Shown: positions 24,094 to 36,322, counted from the first letter of the stretch. The stretch: 64,000 bases of DNA from Punica granatum (GCF_007655135.1 NC_045132.1:27088354-27152353); one strand, 5' to 3'. Program-made: numbers and translations. Notes: generated by a model not told the origin, from the letters alone.

Positions 24094-24260
24094 GGCCCGT
24101 TTGATTTTAGAATCATGATTTTAATTTTAACTCAACACACTACACAATAAAAATACACGTTTCCCAAATCAAATTTATAATCTCATCTCATTTGTCATTT
24201 TCCACAATCAAAATTAAAATCAAAATCAAACTTACTTTAACTCTAAAATCAAACGCACAA
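24094..24260. mobile_element. MITE, family A copy 2, inserted in the LINE
   Basis: Starts GGCCCGTTTGATTTTAGA and ends CTCTAAAATCAAACGCACAA, an inverted-repeat pair. A candidate 5-bp target duplication TTAAA flanks it (24089-24093 and 24261-24265). It is the reverse complement of the family A copy at 22340-22555 and interrupts the LINE between endonuclease and linker. Confidence 0.8.
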
Positions 24261-24376
24261 TTAAATTCTATAATACGTGGACTGAGCAAGCTGGATTTCT
24301 AGAACTCGTGGAAGAGACTTGGAGGGAGGAAGTGGAAGGGAATCCAATAAGTGTTTTGTACAAAAAGTACGAATTA

Positions 24377-24645
24377 CTTTGTTTGGCATTTAAGTTGAGT
24401 TTTAACTTAAATCTATTTTAACTTTGAATATATATAAATTAATTGGGTTGTAATAATTGTATTGTTGAATTATGAGAAAAAGTGTGAAAAAATAATGAAT
24501 AGTTGAGAGAATATAGTATTAAAAACTGAATTGAATGATTACAAAAATTGAGAAAAAGGGGAAAAGTAATAATTGTATTGTTAAATTGAAGATAAATAGA
24601 GTTAAGTAGAGTAAAATTAAAAATAAGTTGTAAAACCAAACAAAG
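24377..24645. mobile_element. MITE, family B copy 2, inserted in the LINE
   Basis: Perfect 10-bp terminal inverted repeats CTTTGTTTGG / CCAAACAAAG bound a 269-bp AT-rich body that matches family B copies at 17715 and 55201. LINE coding sequence resumes directly after it (KEFNKRTLRDIHQ). No transposase. Confidence 0.85.
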
Positions 24646-25179
24646 GGTAAAAGGAAAATTGAAGGAATTCAACAAGAGGACTTTAAGGGATATTCACCAA
24701 AAGGTTGTGGACTTAAAAGCTATTATGGAGGCCATTCAAATGAAGCTGTTAAATGATTTACAAAGAGAGGATATTGTTCAACAGGAGTTGGAGGCATGCA
24801 ATAACTACATGGAGGTGATTAAAGCCGAAGAAAGCTATCTTAAACAGAAATCTCGAGTTCAATGGCTTAAACTTGGGGACCAAAACACTTTTTTTTTCTT
24901 TTTTTTTTTCCACAAGTCAATCAGAAAAAAGACCTCAAGAAACACTATCAAAGTTCTGGTTTCTTCTGAAGGAAGGAAATTGGACAAGACTGAGGCAAAT
25001 GAGGAAATCAAGAACGAAGCTATATCCTTTTGCAGGATGCTTTTGGGCACAGATAATAATTCTATTGTTTATGTTGATTAACTTTCTCCTTTGATCAATA
25101 AAAAAATGTCTAATTCCATAAATAACATGTTACTTGTTGAGATATCTGATTATGAAATCAAGCAGACATTTTTCTCTAT

Positions 25180-26260
25180 GGGGTCTGATAAAGCCTTGGC
25201 CGTGATGTGTTCTCTCCCTATTTCTTCAACTTCTGCTGGGACATAATCAAGAAAGACTTCTTATCTGCAATCCATTCTTATTTTAACACTGATATCATCA
25301 GCAGGGAGGCTAACTCCACCATAATCACATTGGTGCCAAAGAAACAGAATGCTGATCAGATGAACGATTTTCGACCAATCTTGTATTGCAATGTTTTCTA
25401 TAAATGTATGACGAAGATTATTGCAAATAGGATAATAAGAGTGCTCCCTGATCTTATAAGCAGGAACCAATTGGCTTTCATCCATGGTAGAAGGATAACT
25501 GACAACATCCTCCTCGCTCATGAGCTAGTATAAGGTTATCGCTGAGAACATATTACTCCCAGATGTGTTGTAAAGGTAGACCTTATTAAAGCTTTTGAGT
25601 CGATAAATTGGGATTTCTTGGTGAAATGCTTGATAGCAATGGATTTTCCTAATCGATCCATTGAATGGATAAAAGGTGTATCATTATCCCTCGTTTCTCT
25701 ATCGCTGTAAATGGATATCTTGCAGGCTATTCTCCTGGAAGGAAAGGGGTGAGACAGGGTGATCCCTTATACTCCTATATTTTGGTTATTGGGATGGAAG
25801 TTCTTACTAAGTTTCTAGACACAACAGCTGTGCAAGGAAATGTGTAGTATCATTCTAGATGCAGATCTCTCAATCTCACTCATCTTTCTTTAGACGATGA
25901 TCTCCTTATTTTGGCCGATGGGTCTAAGCAATCTCTAGGAGGTATTCTTGATATATTGCAAATTTTCCATGCCTGGTCTCGGTTAAAGTTGAATCAGGAC
26001 AAAACAGAACCTTATCGTGGCGACCTGAATGAAGAAAAATCTACGGAAATATTGCAGCTCACAGGCTTTAGGAATGGATCCTCACCCATAAGGTATTTGT
26101 GTCTTCCTCTTACACTAGACAAGCTTTCTTTGAGGAATTGTGAGAGTCTAGTGGAGGGAATTACTCAAAGAATAAAAGCATGGACAACAAAATGTTTTTC
26201 ATATGCAGGGAGAATTCAACTAATAAATTCAGTCCTCTTTGGTTTGGCTCCATATTAGTG
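25180..26260 (+). pseudogene. LINE reverse transcriptase remnant
   Basis: Conserved plant LINE blocks appear in order but in shifting frames: TLVPKKQNADQMNDFRPILY, NRIIRVLPDLISRNQLAF, GRKGVRQGDPL, LSLDDDLLILADGSKQSLGG and LPLTLDKLS. The metal-binding FADD box is changed to LDDD, and several stop codons occur, so it cannot make active enzyme. Confidence 0.88.
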
Positions 26261-26937
26261 TGCCAATTTCATATTGCCCACCAAGGTTGTCTAGTTGAAG
26301 CTCTTGGCAGTACTTCAGGAGTAAGATGCCAAAAACTACGTGGAGCAAAGCTATCTGGTTCCTGGGGCACATTCAAAAGGTATCCTTTATATGATGGTAG
26401 GCAATTTTAAACAAATTATTCACTAAAAAAAGAGTATCAAATTGGGGCATGAATGTCTCAAGTCTTGACTGTGAGTTCTGTGGGGAAGAGAGCAAGAATC
26501 CCGAGACCATTTATTCTTTACTTGCAGGGTCACAAATGGTATTTGGAGAAGTATCTTAAGTAGAGAGTTGGTCTCTCTCATCAACACTCCAATTGGCAAT
26601 CTGACCTTTAGATCTCCTCCTTGGGAGGAAGATCTTTGGACACAACATTCTTGAAGATCCTATGGACAGTATACATACACAAGATTTGGGCTGAGATGAA
26701 CAATAATATTTTCTAACAGAAGGCTACTGATGTTGCTGGATTGATTCGCCGAGTTTTTGAAGTTTTGTGGAGGAAATTTTGTCTATTCCAAATGTTGACC
26801 TCAAGATAGGCAATTCAGTCATATAAAAGTCTATCGGCTTTAAATAAATTTTATTAGTTCTTTGTATATAAACTGGTCATTGGATGAGTAACCTTTCATA
26901 AATGAAAGTTGCACCATTTATCAACAAAAAAAAAAAA

Positions 26938-29226
26938 CCAAAGAATACGATAATCCCATTGATAATGTTTTATAAAACCATACATAATGCAGGCAGTGAT
27001 TCAGTATGTGTGTATATATATGTATGTATATCATATATATTATGGCATGGTTAGGACTTGGTCGGTAAGCTCGTTTCCCACATGCAATGATAATATTAAT
27101 CGAATAAACACTAACGCCGGATCAATCTTCACTGTACGTAAATTTGAAAACCTGAAAGATTTAAGTTTAATCAAGACGATCATGAATGAACTGTCAGATT
27201 ATCATAACTTATAAAGGCTTAACTACATGGACAGGAAAAAAAGAAAAAGAAAGAGTCAGAAATTTGGACTTAATTATTCTTTCCAATTATCGGGGTCTAA
27301 TTTCTACAAAATTAAAGTAATTCGGGCCGAGTTTTCAACTTGTTGGAAAAATGTGATGAAAGGCTCCCAACTTTTTTCCTCCTCTTTTCAGGTGGAAGTG
27401 GAAGCAGTTAGTTGATGTTGCCTTCTTTTTCTCTGTCCGTTGGGTTTTGGGGTCCTTTGCGCGTGGACTCTGGCAATTGCAGAAAAAAAAAATTAAAAAA
27501 ATCATTAAGTCAGATTTCTCTTCTCTGATCTCTCACCATCAATTTATTGCCCCCCCCCCCCAATTTCTTCCTCGAGAATTTCATGTCCTGTACGTTAATT
27601 GACTCGGCCTGTCTCACTTCACATCGATCAACATCAAACATTCTAAATCACGGGCTTCGATTCATTTGATCAATCTATACATACACATTAAGGGCAATAT
27701 ATACTCTTAGTCGGGTGGTCGAGGCCAGTCGAATGTAACTAGCTAGTTATACGAAAACTACACGGTCCATCTACGAAAACTATGCGGTCCGGTTAAACTG
27801 AAACTCAATCATCATTAACATTCCATAGTTATGCTTGTTTTACGAAATATTATTTCTCACTTTGACGAGCAAGTCAAGCTGTCTCGCCGAATTTGTCCAA
27901 CACACAGGTCAAGGGGACCAACTTGTCCCGAGGGGAGGGCAGAGAGTATTTAATATATTGGTTCCAGCTGGTGGTTTTGCCCTATGATGAGATGATGACT
28001 CGGTGCATGGACCCAATCGTCAACTGGTATGAACATACTAGGGACTCGACGCATTTTGAACCCGTCAAGAAGCAAGGATATTATCTCAAATTCCTTCATT
28101 AATAATAACTATAATTGAAAATGCGTGCAATCCACTGTATTGTAGGTTGGACATGTCGCTGTGCCTGCGTAGATACGGCATTTCTGCCTAGCTTGTGCCG
28201 TCTAGAAGACCATATGACCAGAACTTTTCTCTGTTCTTTTCACGATCATTAAATAATCATAATAATATTAATAATATTTAAATCACTAAAAACCTGACTT
28301 GTACGCCAAATTAATGCATGCGTACTATAATAAATACACCTGTTATCCAAAAAGGAAGTTTGACTCCATAAATTAAATTGCAATCTGCAAACACAATGTA
28401 TAGACGCCTTTGGGGTACTCGGCAAAAAAAAAAAAAGACGTCTCTGGGGTAATGTGATTTCCTACTATGACCGGCAACGGCCCGATAGATAGCTCGATAA
28501 TACCTGCGATGTGGTCATGGACTCGTGAAATTGCTTAGTCGCGATGCTGGTTAAAAGAATACATTGAAAGAGAGCAGATTAACAGGGTAGATCATTTTTG
28601 TTTTTAAATAACTAGCTACCTGAATCGGTTAAGCTCCCATTCCAAAGTTTGCTCAACAAACTTATATCGAGATTCTGGTGCAAAAGGTTTCAAAGTGGAT
28701 GCAGCACGCTCGAGCCACGTTCGGTATCACGAAGAGTGAAGACGATTGAGAACCACATGAGCATGCATATCCACTAGGCCGCTTGAATGACAATTCCAGT
28801 CCCACTCCTGTCCCATTCGAAATCGATGCCAACATTAATCTTAGACCCAGCAAACTGGACGTTGAGTTTTTGGCTGGGTGGGGCCAGTGATCGTCATGTT
28901 AACAATTGTAAACTAAACGAAGCCCTTTGACCCGCGAGGGCTTCTTTATCTTTACTTCAGTGAAAGGAGGAAGAAAAGTATAGCCCGCCAAAGCCCAACC
29001 AATTTTTGGCCCATTATCTAAATTGGCTCAACTCATCTATCGATCCATCGGATGCTTTATGGTCCATTACTTGTTCCCCTGTCCTTCGACAATCATTGCC
29101 CATTTTCGTACATTACCAATCCTCCCCCTTCCAAATCTTCCGATGTTTTTGTGCGTCGAAGTTCCAGACTGTTGGCATCCACTTCTAGTGGTAAGATGAT
29201 ATCGACAGATGCAGAAATGTGAGCTC
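26938..29226. other. Gene-poor spacer after the LINE
   Basis: No supported gene. Includes TA-rich sequence near 27006-27045, a poly-C run of 11 near 27551-27561 and several short open frames with no recognisable domains. Confidence 0.5.
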
Positions 29227-29231
29227 GATAA

Positions 29232-29380
29232 TGTTGAGGAGTAAAATGGGACAAATCCCACATCGGAAAAGAAAAGAAAAATTTATGGGTTAATATATGA
29301 CTTGGGTACCACCACTTATCAGCTTGAGCTTTTAAGTGGAAATGAGCCCAAGCCCGTATAAGTCTAATGGAAATTTAATA
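29232..29380 (+). repeat. TRIM LTR 1
   Basis: First of three LTRs, 149 bp, containing the CCCACATCGG word typical of plant short LTR elements. Confidence 0.9.
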
Positions 29381-29392
29381 TGGTATCAGAGC
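29381..29392 (+). promoter_or_regulatory. Primer-binding site for initiator tRNA-Met
   Basis: TGGTATCAGAGC is the exact complement of the 3' end of plant initiator methionine tRNA including CCA. It abuts LTR 1, which fixes the LTR boundary and the element's strand. Confidence 0.9.
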
Positions 29393-29611
29393 CCGGGTTA
29401 TGCGTATGCGTACCTACGTGCGTGTGCGTACCAACACCAAGCCAGGCCCAATATGTCCCAGTGCAGCCAAGAGTGCGCCTTGTGTTAGTGTCCCCCCTCG
29501 CTCGAACACGGAAGATGAGCCCAACTCGAGATCAAATATTGAGAGCGGGTGTTTAAGGGCACCTAACAACGTGTAGGCAAAAATAGACCACACGTTGCAC
29601 GTGATGGCGGG

Positions 29612-29725
29612 TGTTGAGGAGTAAAATTGGATAAATCCCGCATCGAAAAAGAAAAGGAAAATCTATAGGTTAATATATAGCTTGGGTACCACCAAGCCCG
29701 TATAAGTCCAAATGAAAATTTAATA
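29612..29725 (+). repeat. TRIM LTR 2 (internal, deleted)
   Basis: Middle LTR; relative to the outer two it lacks about 35 bases around ACCACTTATCAG...AGTGG. It is followed by a diverged primer-binding site TGGTATGAGAGT. Confidence 0.9.
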
Positions 29726-29939
29726 TGGTATGAGAGTCCAGGTTACGCGTATGCGCACCTACGTGCATGTGCGTACCCACACCACGCAAGATCCAATATG
29801 TTCGAGTGCAGCCAAGAGTGCACCTCGTGTTAGTGTCCCCCCTCGTGCTCGGCTCGAGGTCAATTGTTGAGGGCGGGTGTTTAAAGGCACGTGATAACGT
29901 GTAGGCAGAAATAGACCACACGTTGCACGTGAGGGCAGG

Positions 29940-30089
29940 TGTTGAGGAGTAAAATGGGACAAATTTCACATCGGAAAAGAAAAAGAAAATTCATGGGTTA
30001 ATATATGGCTTGAGTACCACCACTTATCAGTTTGAATTTTTAAGTGGAAATGAGCTCAAGCCCATATAAGCCCAAATGAAAATTTAATA
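29940..30089 (+). repeat. TRIM LTR 3
   Basis: Right-hand LTR, 150 bp, ending TTTAATA directly before the target duplication GATAA. The preceding purine-rich GTGAGGGCAGG serves as polypurine tract. Confidence 0.9.
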
Positions 30090-30094
30090 GATAA

Positions 30095-30988
30095 AGCTTT
30101 CATGATTCTTTATTATGCAAAAAATGCGGTCAAGATGTGGCCTCGTGAAGCTTCACCTCTCGGGGTGTTCCTAATCCTATGCCAAATTATGATATTATGA
30201 ATTATAAACTGATTATGAGCATGATTCTCTCATATGATATCTTATGAGATTATTGTGTTTCCAGAATGAATTCTCCTCTAAAACCTAAGTAAAACTCAAT
30301 AAGTTGAAAAACAAGAGAAGAAAATTTACATGCGTTAATCACAGTTTTTTAGTGGGCAACAAAAACATAAATAATAGAGTAAGTCATTATTCAAGATGAT
30401 AAAATATTTGAAAAAAATCGAAATATGATCGATCCCGCTATCTATGTTGGACTTAGAACGTATCATTAACCCTAAAATATTAATATGTTTGCTGTCACAT
30501 TCTTGATCGATCTCTCTGGCACGCCCAAATCTTTAGAGTTGGATTTGTCTGGTAGTGGCCGTGGTAGTGACACCCCAATTATATATAAAAATTCGTCACT
30601 GAAATTCCTAATGCTAGCTTAGATATTGAAAGAGAAGCAGCCCATTATCAGTTGATTATTAATTCCCCAATTACATATAATATTATTAATATTTTCGTAA
30701 TATAAGATAAAATATAATAATCCACATTTTTAATATTATATACGCTTTGAATTGAAAGATCTACCTCAAAGTAATAGTCAATCATGACGGAATTTCTTGG
30801 ATAGAGCCATTCTCCCTCATTAAAACGCATAATGAAACAGGACATTTCTTTATCCTCGTTCTCCTGGAATAAACAATATGAAAGACTACGATTTGGCTGC
30901 TTAGTTGATTTTTTTTAAAAAATATCTTACGGGATATACTGTTATACTCTATTACTTGAACAGTTACTAGCTAGCACAACCGGATTTA
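30095..30988. other. AT-rich spacer between TRIM and Helitron
   Basis: No gene or element recognised. Confidence 0.5.
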
Positions 30989-31448
30989 TCTATATATATT
31001 AAAACAAAGCAGAACTGAAATTTTCATACTGCCACATTATCAAAAATAAAAAAATAGAATTATCTCGTTTTGTCATGTTATCACTTATAAATTAATAAAA
31101 TTTTATATTTTTTATCGTAAATTATGCAATAAATTATATAGATTATATGCATATACCTCACTAAAATTACATGTATATATGTGCGTTGCAAGATTATATG
31201 TATAATCTTTATATGTGACGTTTATATATATATATATATGCCGTTTATAGACTTAATATGCGATCTTTATATGTGATGTTTGCATATATATGTATAGTAT
31301 ATAATTTATATATGCCGTTGGCATACATATAAATATTATATATATGTGGTTTGCATATATATGCGGATATAGATGCTATTTAAATTGTATGAAAATATAT
31401 GTAGATTATATATGTTATCAAAAAAAAAATAATAATAATAATAATAAT

Positions 31449-31483
<35 letters not shown>

Positions 31484-32624
31484 CAAACGATTCGTCCATT
31501 TTTCACGTAACTACCTCCCAAAATTGTAACATGAGAAGTCACGTCATCAAATTACAGTATCTTGCGAAGGCACATTGGTCCATTTCGCGAAATCACGTCA
31601 TTGTTTTAATTATGTAAATGTTATGTATAGTGAAGTATTTGATATTCATTGAAATATATAGTGGAATCTATGTATTGATAGCTTTTGATCAAATAAAAAG
31701 TTACATTGTAGAATCAAACATACGCTTTAATACAATGTCATAACAAAACGCAACCAAATTATTTTCTTAACATTCTTTTGATGGTATATATAACCGGCTA
31801 AATTATCACTTCTATCATTAAGAGAAAAGAATATTTCATTATTAGCCTCATCAGGAACGCAATGAAAGTATTTTTTTTTAATTATAGAAATGGAACAACA
31901 AAACAGCAACCATAATATATTAATAGCATTCTTCTGATAGTAAACATAACAGACCAACCACCTTACTTATATATATTTAATATATATGAAATATATAATA
32001 GAATCTAAAGATAACAGACAATCTTACATTATAAGAATACATATATGTTTTGATACGATGAAATATGTATTGTGATTTTTATTTTGGCACCTATATATAA
32101 TTTATATAGTTGTTTGATATATTATAGGGACATGGACATATATAGTTGAAGATTTATGTTGCACGTATAAAGTTACATTATATGTTGGAGTTATATATAT
32201 ATATATATAGACGCCGTTTACACGGAACCTTTATCATTATGTTTTCATTTGCAAAGATGAGTTGGTGTCCTTGCGGACTTTATATGCAATTATGTTGCAT
32301 GCTCATCCACTATCAACATCGATCAATATATGTTAATTTGATCGTTTCAAAAAGGATTCATTAAGTTTTATCTTCGTTTACTTTATTAAGTTTGTTTGCT
32401 TGGAAATGTGGTTGATATATTTGCTCGCATATTTTCATTCAATTCATCTTTTCATACATTTCTATAAGAATTTTTTATTTTTATTCAATTCTATTTTTTT
32501 TCACTTATGTCTCAATTTTCTTTAATGAGATTTTAATTCGCGCATATATTTATAACATTTTTCTCAACCAAAATAATTAAGAGATTGTTTGAACGGTCCC
32601 GTGCAATGCACGGCTATTAACTAG
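30989..32624 (+). mobile_element. Non-autonomous Helitron, 1636 bp
   Basis: The left end reads TCTATATATATTAAAA, the usual plant Helitron 5' terminus starting with TC. The right end has the hairpin CCGTGC-AAT-GCACGG (32599-32613), seven bases, then CTAG (32621-32624). The bases just outside are A (30988) and T (32625), the expected AT target without duplication. The inside is very AT-rich with TA and AAT microsatellites (31431-31480) and no Rep/helicase frame, so movement needs proteins in trans. I see no captured gene fragment. Confidence 0.83.
31428..31480. repeat. (AAT)n-(AT)n compound microsatellite in the Helitron
   Basis: About eight AAT units run directly into about a dozen AT units. 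Such tracts are prone to length change. Confidence 0.9.
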
Positions 32625-33089
32625 TTTGAGTTAGAGTTAGCTTATCATGCCGAAGAATGGCCTATACTCATCAAGGCTCACCTCGATGGTTGTGTACAGA
32701 ACCAGGGATAAAGAATTAAACTGAGCATGATATAACGAAGGCGAAATGCAGCTGATCAGAACCGAAAACCCAAGCTATATAAATATCTTAAGAAGAAAGA
32801 TTAATTAGATGCTAACCCATTAGTTCAGCGAAGAAGAAGAGTGAATCAACTCTCTTCATGTTCAGTGCAAAACTCAAAGAGGACTAAAATTAATTAAGTT
32901 ATGGTGCCTATCCCCCTCCCCTCTCCAACCCCATATTCATAAGGAAAAAAAAACTACAAAAGTCTGCCGTTAATAATTAACTCCGCAAATTTTGGTTCTT
33001 GACCTGTTAATTCAGTTCTACATCAGAGGGCTGTTGATAAGCCCATGCCAATTTGTTGCTGCTGAGTTCATCCCGTTCCACGAACCCCC
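32625..33089. other. Probable 3' UTR of the Dof gene and short spacer
   Basis: No coding signal; the part nearest to 33090 follows the Dof stop codon and is likely 3' UTR. Confidence 0.4.
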
Positions 33090-34256
33090 CTATCTTGCCG
33101 AATCAACTTCCTCAGAATTCCCGCTCCATGGGAATCCCCACAGGACCCGATTGTCATTCCCGAAGTCTGACATCATCTCGCGCTTCATAACGCTGCAGGA
33201 TAATTCCTCACATGGCCCAGGGATCTCCCCAGCTCCGTGATAGAAGTTGTGGAAGCTGCTCTGGTGGTGCTGGGTCTCATGGAACAGTCCGTTCCTGACG
33301 GAATCGAAGAAGCCAGGGATATCGACCGAAGAGGAACCAACATTAGGGGTGCTGCTGATCATGCCGTGGAGCCCGAGGCTTCCCAAGAAGGAGAGGTCGC
33401 AGTTGGGTTCGAACCTCTTCTGGGGCTCACCGCCAAACTGCCCAAGACCCAAGTCCATCGGGAACCTATTGACAAGAGGGATGCTAGTGGCCTCAGTGGC
33501 GACAGCCGAGAATTGAGGGTCGAGATGGGAATTCGGCCTCTTCGAAGTTGAGGAAGAGGAAGAAGAGGGCCTCTTGTTCTTCCTGCAGCCTCCACCCACG
33601 GGAACATTCCTCAAGGTTCCCCCTTTAGTCCAGTACCTCCTGCAGGACTTACAGAAGTACCTGGGCTGGGACAGGCTGTAGTTGTTGTAGTAGCAGAACT
33701 TGGTGTTCGTCGAGTCGCACCGAGGGCACTTTAGGGCTTGCTCGGGCTGCGGCTTGTTCCCGGCCGCCTTACTGTTATTGCCGCCGCTATTATCCCTCTG
33801 CTCTTGCTGCGGGGTAACCTTCTGGCCACACGCTAGCATGTCTTGGAGCGGCGAATTGTGAGAAGAAGCCATCAATATATCCTGAATCGAGTTCGAAATA
33901 GACCAAACACATAGAATGTCAGAAGAAATCGCACAACTTCGAAACATAAAATTGATCAAATTCCATATATGATCTAATCAATTCCCGTTTTAATTTTTAG
34001 ATATATTTTAATAGGACTTCCATATTTCTCCACATAACATACTTCTTTCATTTTGCCCTCCTAAGCTGATTATTGTCAGTAGTTGAGTAAAACTAAAACC
34101 ACCGTAAGAATTCCTCCGAACCATCATCAGATGACCGTAAAGATTTGAAATCTACACGAGACGAGAGGAAACCGAAGAAGTAAACTTAAAGACATCATGT
34201 ATAAATCGAGAATTTATCCTTACATGGTGTCGGCTGACTGGAAGCTCCATGAACAT
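33090..34256 (-). CDS. DOF: Dof-type zinc finger transcription factor, two exons
   Basis: Exon 1 is 34224-34256 ([11 protein letters not shown]) with donor GTAAGG; exon 2 is 33090-33881 after acceptor GATTCAG, joined in phase 0 to [15 protein letters not shown]. Total 274 residues. The Dof finger starts at about residue 63: [14 protein letters not shown]...FCKSC (C-x2-C-x21-C-x2-C), followed by [19 protein letters not shown] and the basic KNKR that acts in nuclear targeting. After it come a Ser run, the segment LGLGQFGG and a C-terminal [10 protein letters not shown], a motif seen in several vascular Dof proteins. It binds AAAG core sites. A start at the second Met (34250) is equally possible. 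The 5' region has several GA/CT tracts (34345-34375, 34440-34457, 34533-34558). I cannot assign a subgroup without a tree. Confidence 0.92.
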
Positions 34257-34344
34257 GAAATATGTGTGGTGTCTGAATGGTAGTCTCCTCTTCCTAGCTA
34301 GCTTCTACTTCTACTTCTTCTTCTTGTTGAAGTATGCAATGTTA

Positions 34345-34560
34345 GAGAGAGAATGTAGAGAGAGAGAGAGAGGGAATGGAAATGAATTGGGTGGGGAGGG
34401 GACTGGTGTGGTATATATAATAAACATACGGAGAGGGCGCGTGAGAGAGAGAGAGAGCTGCCTCCCCGACGAAGATCAGTATTTTATTTTTTATTTTAAA
34501 TAATTTATGAATTTTCTTCCTGCCTCGATGATGTCTCTCTCTCTCTCTCTCTCTCTCTGC
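34345..34560. repeat. GA and CT microsatellites in the Dof 5' region
   Basis: GA tracts near 34349-34372 and 34441-34457 and a CT tract near 34533-34558 lie 90-300 bases upstream of the start codon on the minus strand. They are likely in the 5' UTR or core promoter. Opposite tracts could pair into a hairpin. Confidence 0.85.
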
Positions 34561-36319
34561 TGTCGCAACTGCCCATGTTTGGGGTTTGGGAATGGACGCT
34601 GATGTCTGTGTGTGGGTCCCTATCTATCTCTCGCGTGGATTTCAATCATGGAGATATTACAGAAGGAAGGAAAGACAAACCCGAATCTACCGGAAGCTCG
34701 TAAAATGTGCGTTCCTCGGAACCCAAGATCATGAATTTTTTCGGATTTGCATTGTAATGTTTAATTAGATATATGTCATTTGAGAATCGTGAGGACCCAT
34801 TGATGTCATCGCACAAGATGAGAAGTTACACACTCTTGATCTTCACCGATTATAAGAATGATCGACAAGTCGTTGAAATTTTGCAAATATGGGATTAAAA
34901 TTGCGCACCTTCAAAGCGGAAAAATGTGGTTTTTTTTTTATTATAGAACTTTCGGTAAAAGAAAAAGGCCGTATTATTTCAAGGTGAGCATTTATGTAAT
35001 TCTCTTTTGTCCATAAATGCCATTTTTGCATGCATTTTATCGATCGCCAAAAACTCGGCGACTTTTGGTTTCGACCAGCGATGGACCACGCTCCTCGTGC
35101 TCCGAGAAAGATGAATGAATGAATAATAATAATATAATAATGAGAAAGAAAAAGCAAAAGCAGGAAATTGTTTTAGTTTGAATAATAAATCGATAAAAAT
35201 AAATGAGAACGAGAAACATGCAAAGTCACAGACGACACAGATTGGATTGGATACGGTCTGTACTGTGAGAGAATAGAATAGACGACATTGGTCTTCGTGT
35301 CTCTTCTGGGGGTCGACTGTTCTACTTTGATTTATTTTAATATATTAATTCATTAATTTAATTAATTCCATTTTAATTACGAACATATATTTTTCAATAA
35401 AAACATGCACGCATGCACCCATCAATGTTTATTCCCCTTCCAGATAGAACAAACGATGAAATCTTAATCAATACACACACACAAAAACATGTTCGAAAAA
35501 CAGTAATACATCACGTTTCACGAAATGATGAGCACATGTTTTTGTATGCAAGTTATGTGTAGAGGCTACCAAAGAATCGAACTATATATAGATCGCGAGC
35601 ACTACTCCCTTTGAGACTTGATCGTATTACTGGATTGACGCCGAAACAAAAATATTAGAATTTTCTAGGGATTTTCCAGGCTGCAAGCAGGGTCTCGATT
35701 TGTTCACACTCATCGGCCCCACCACTAGCCAATTTGCTTGCTTAAGGTTCCCTTCTGCGGGTCCCAATTTAAAACTGGGTGGGAGCTACTTCTTTTATTT
35801 ATTTATTTTGCTAATCCGAGGTGGGCTTTACTAATGTGTGTGTGTGTATGTATTTTACTCTCCATTTCTATTTATTCTCCCTCCGCTTCTATCAATGAAT
35901 TAATTAATTATGTTTAATTTTTTTTGTAAGAAATTATGTTTAATTTGTTGATAAGCTTGAAAATTGTCGGCCAATACATTGTTTTTCCTGGCAACAAATT
36001 TTGTTGCACGATAACTAATTACAGAACTGCAGTAGCTAAAATTGGACTCGGTAAGGACAAAAAAGTAAACATTGGTCTCAGTCTCAAACTTAGTAAGTAC
36101 TATGTGTCATTTGGAATGACGAACACATGCATGTAATTATCAGTAGCTTACACTAGATGTTGTTTTCACATTTGACATATTTCCGACGGGGACGTTCCTA
36201 ATGAGTATATGCTACTTATAGTTTATTGCCATCTGAAATCAAATTTAGCAAGATTATTGTCATTCCATTGAATCATGAATAACATACACAAAAATAGATT
36301 TACGAGGCATCTTGAACTT
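34561..36319. other. Spacer upstream of the Dof gene
   Basis: No gene recognised; AT-rich with short TG and ATT repeats near 35836 and 35345. Confidence 0.45.
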
Positions 36320-36322
36320 TAA

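Larger units (their letters stand above)
22800..26937 (+). mobile_element. Degenerate LINE (L1-type non-LTR) retrotransposon
   Basis: Order on the plus strand: ORF1 remnant 22815-23310 (RFLVLQKWSPKLTEEQ, MPIWIELHKIPLQYF, then a damaged zinc knuckle CAKCKVFGYEC with Tyr for His); partial endonuclease 23535-24080 (WVLMGDFNAV; the SDHSP motif reads SDQSP); linker 24655-24890; reverse transcriptase 25180-26260 (NDFRPI, NQLAFIHGRRITDNI, GVRQGDPL, and the catalytic FADD box reads LDDD); zinc-finger-like tail near 26460; poly(A) of 12 at 26926-26937. The frame is broken many times, the N-terminal endonuclease is missing, and two MITEs are inserted. Just before the tail TTTCATAAATGAAA can fold. The element is dead. 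The 5' end is unclear. Confidence 0.9.
29227..30094. mobile_element. TRIM retrotransposon with three LTRs (LTR-int-LTR-int-LTR)
   Basis: Three LTR copies start TGTTGAGGAGTAAAAT and end TTTAATA: 29232-29380 (149 bp), 29612-29725 (114 bp, with an internal deletion of about 35 bp) and 29940-30089 (150 bp). The first is followed at once by TGGTATCAGAGC, a perfect 12-base primer-binding site for initiator methionine tRNA; the second has the same site with two changes. Internal parts (231 and 214 bp) are homologous, G-rich before the next LTR, and have no coding capacity. The 5-bp sequence GATAA flanks the whole array (29227-29231 and 30090-30094), so the array has one target duplication. Orientation cannot encode a protein; mobilisation would need enzymes from elsewhere. 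Confidence 0.93.

Noticed and set aside
27893..28102. 69-residue plus-strand frame
   Set aside because: Contains no recognisable motif, no supported splice partners and sits in AT-rich intergenic DNA.
29381..29392. TGGTATCAGAGC as part of a tRNA gene
   Set aside because: Only the 3'-end complement is present, with no cloverleaf; it is the primer-binding site of the TRIM.
29232..30089. Regularly spaced repeats as a CRISPR array
   Set aside because: The three repeats are about 114-150 bp LTRs with homologous internal regions in a plant genome; not a CRISPR.
33237..33551. Plus-strand frame across the Dof gene
   Set aside because: Antisense shadow of the Dof coding exon.
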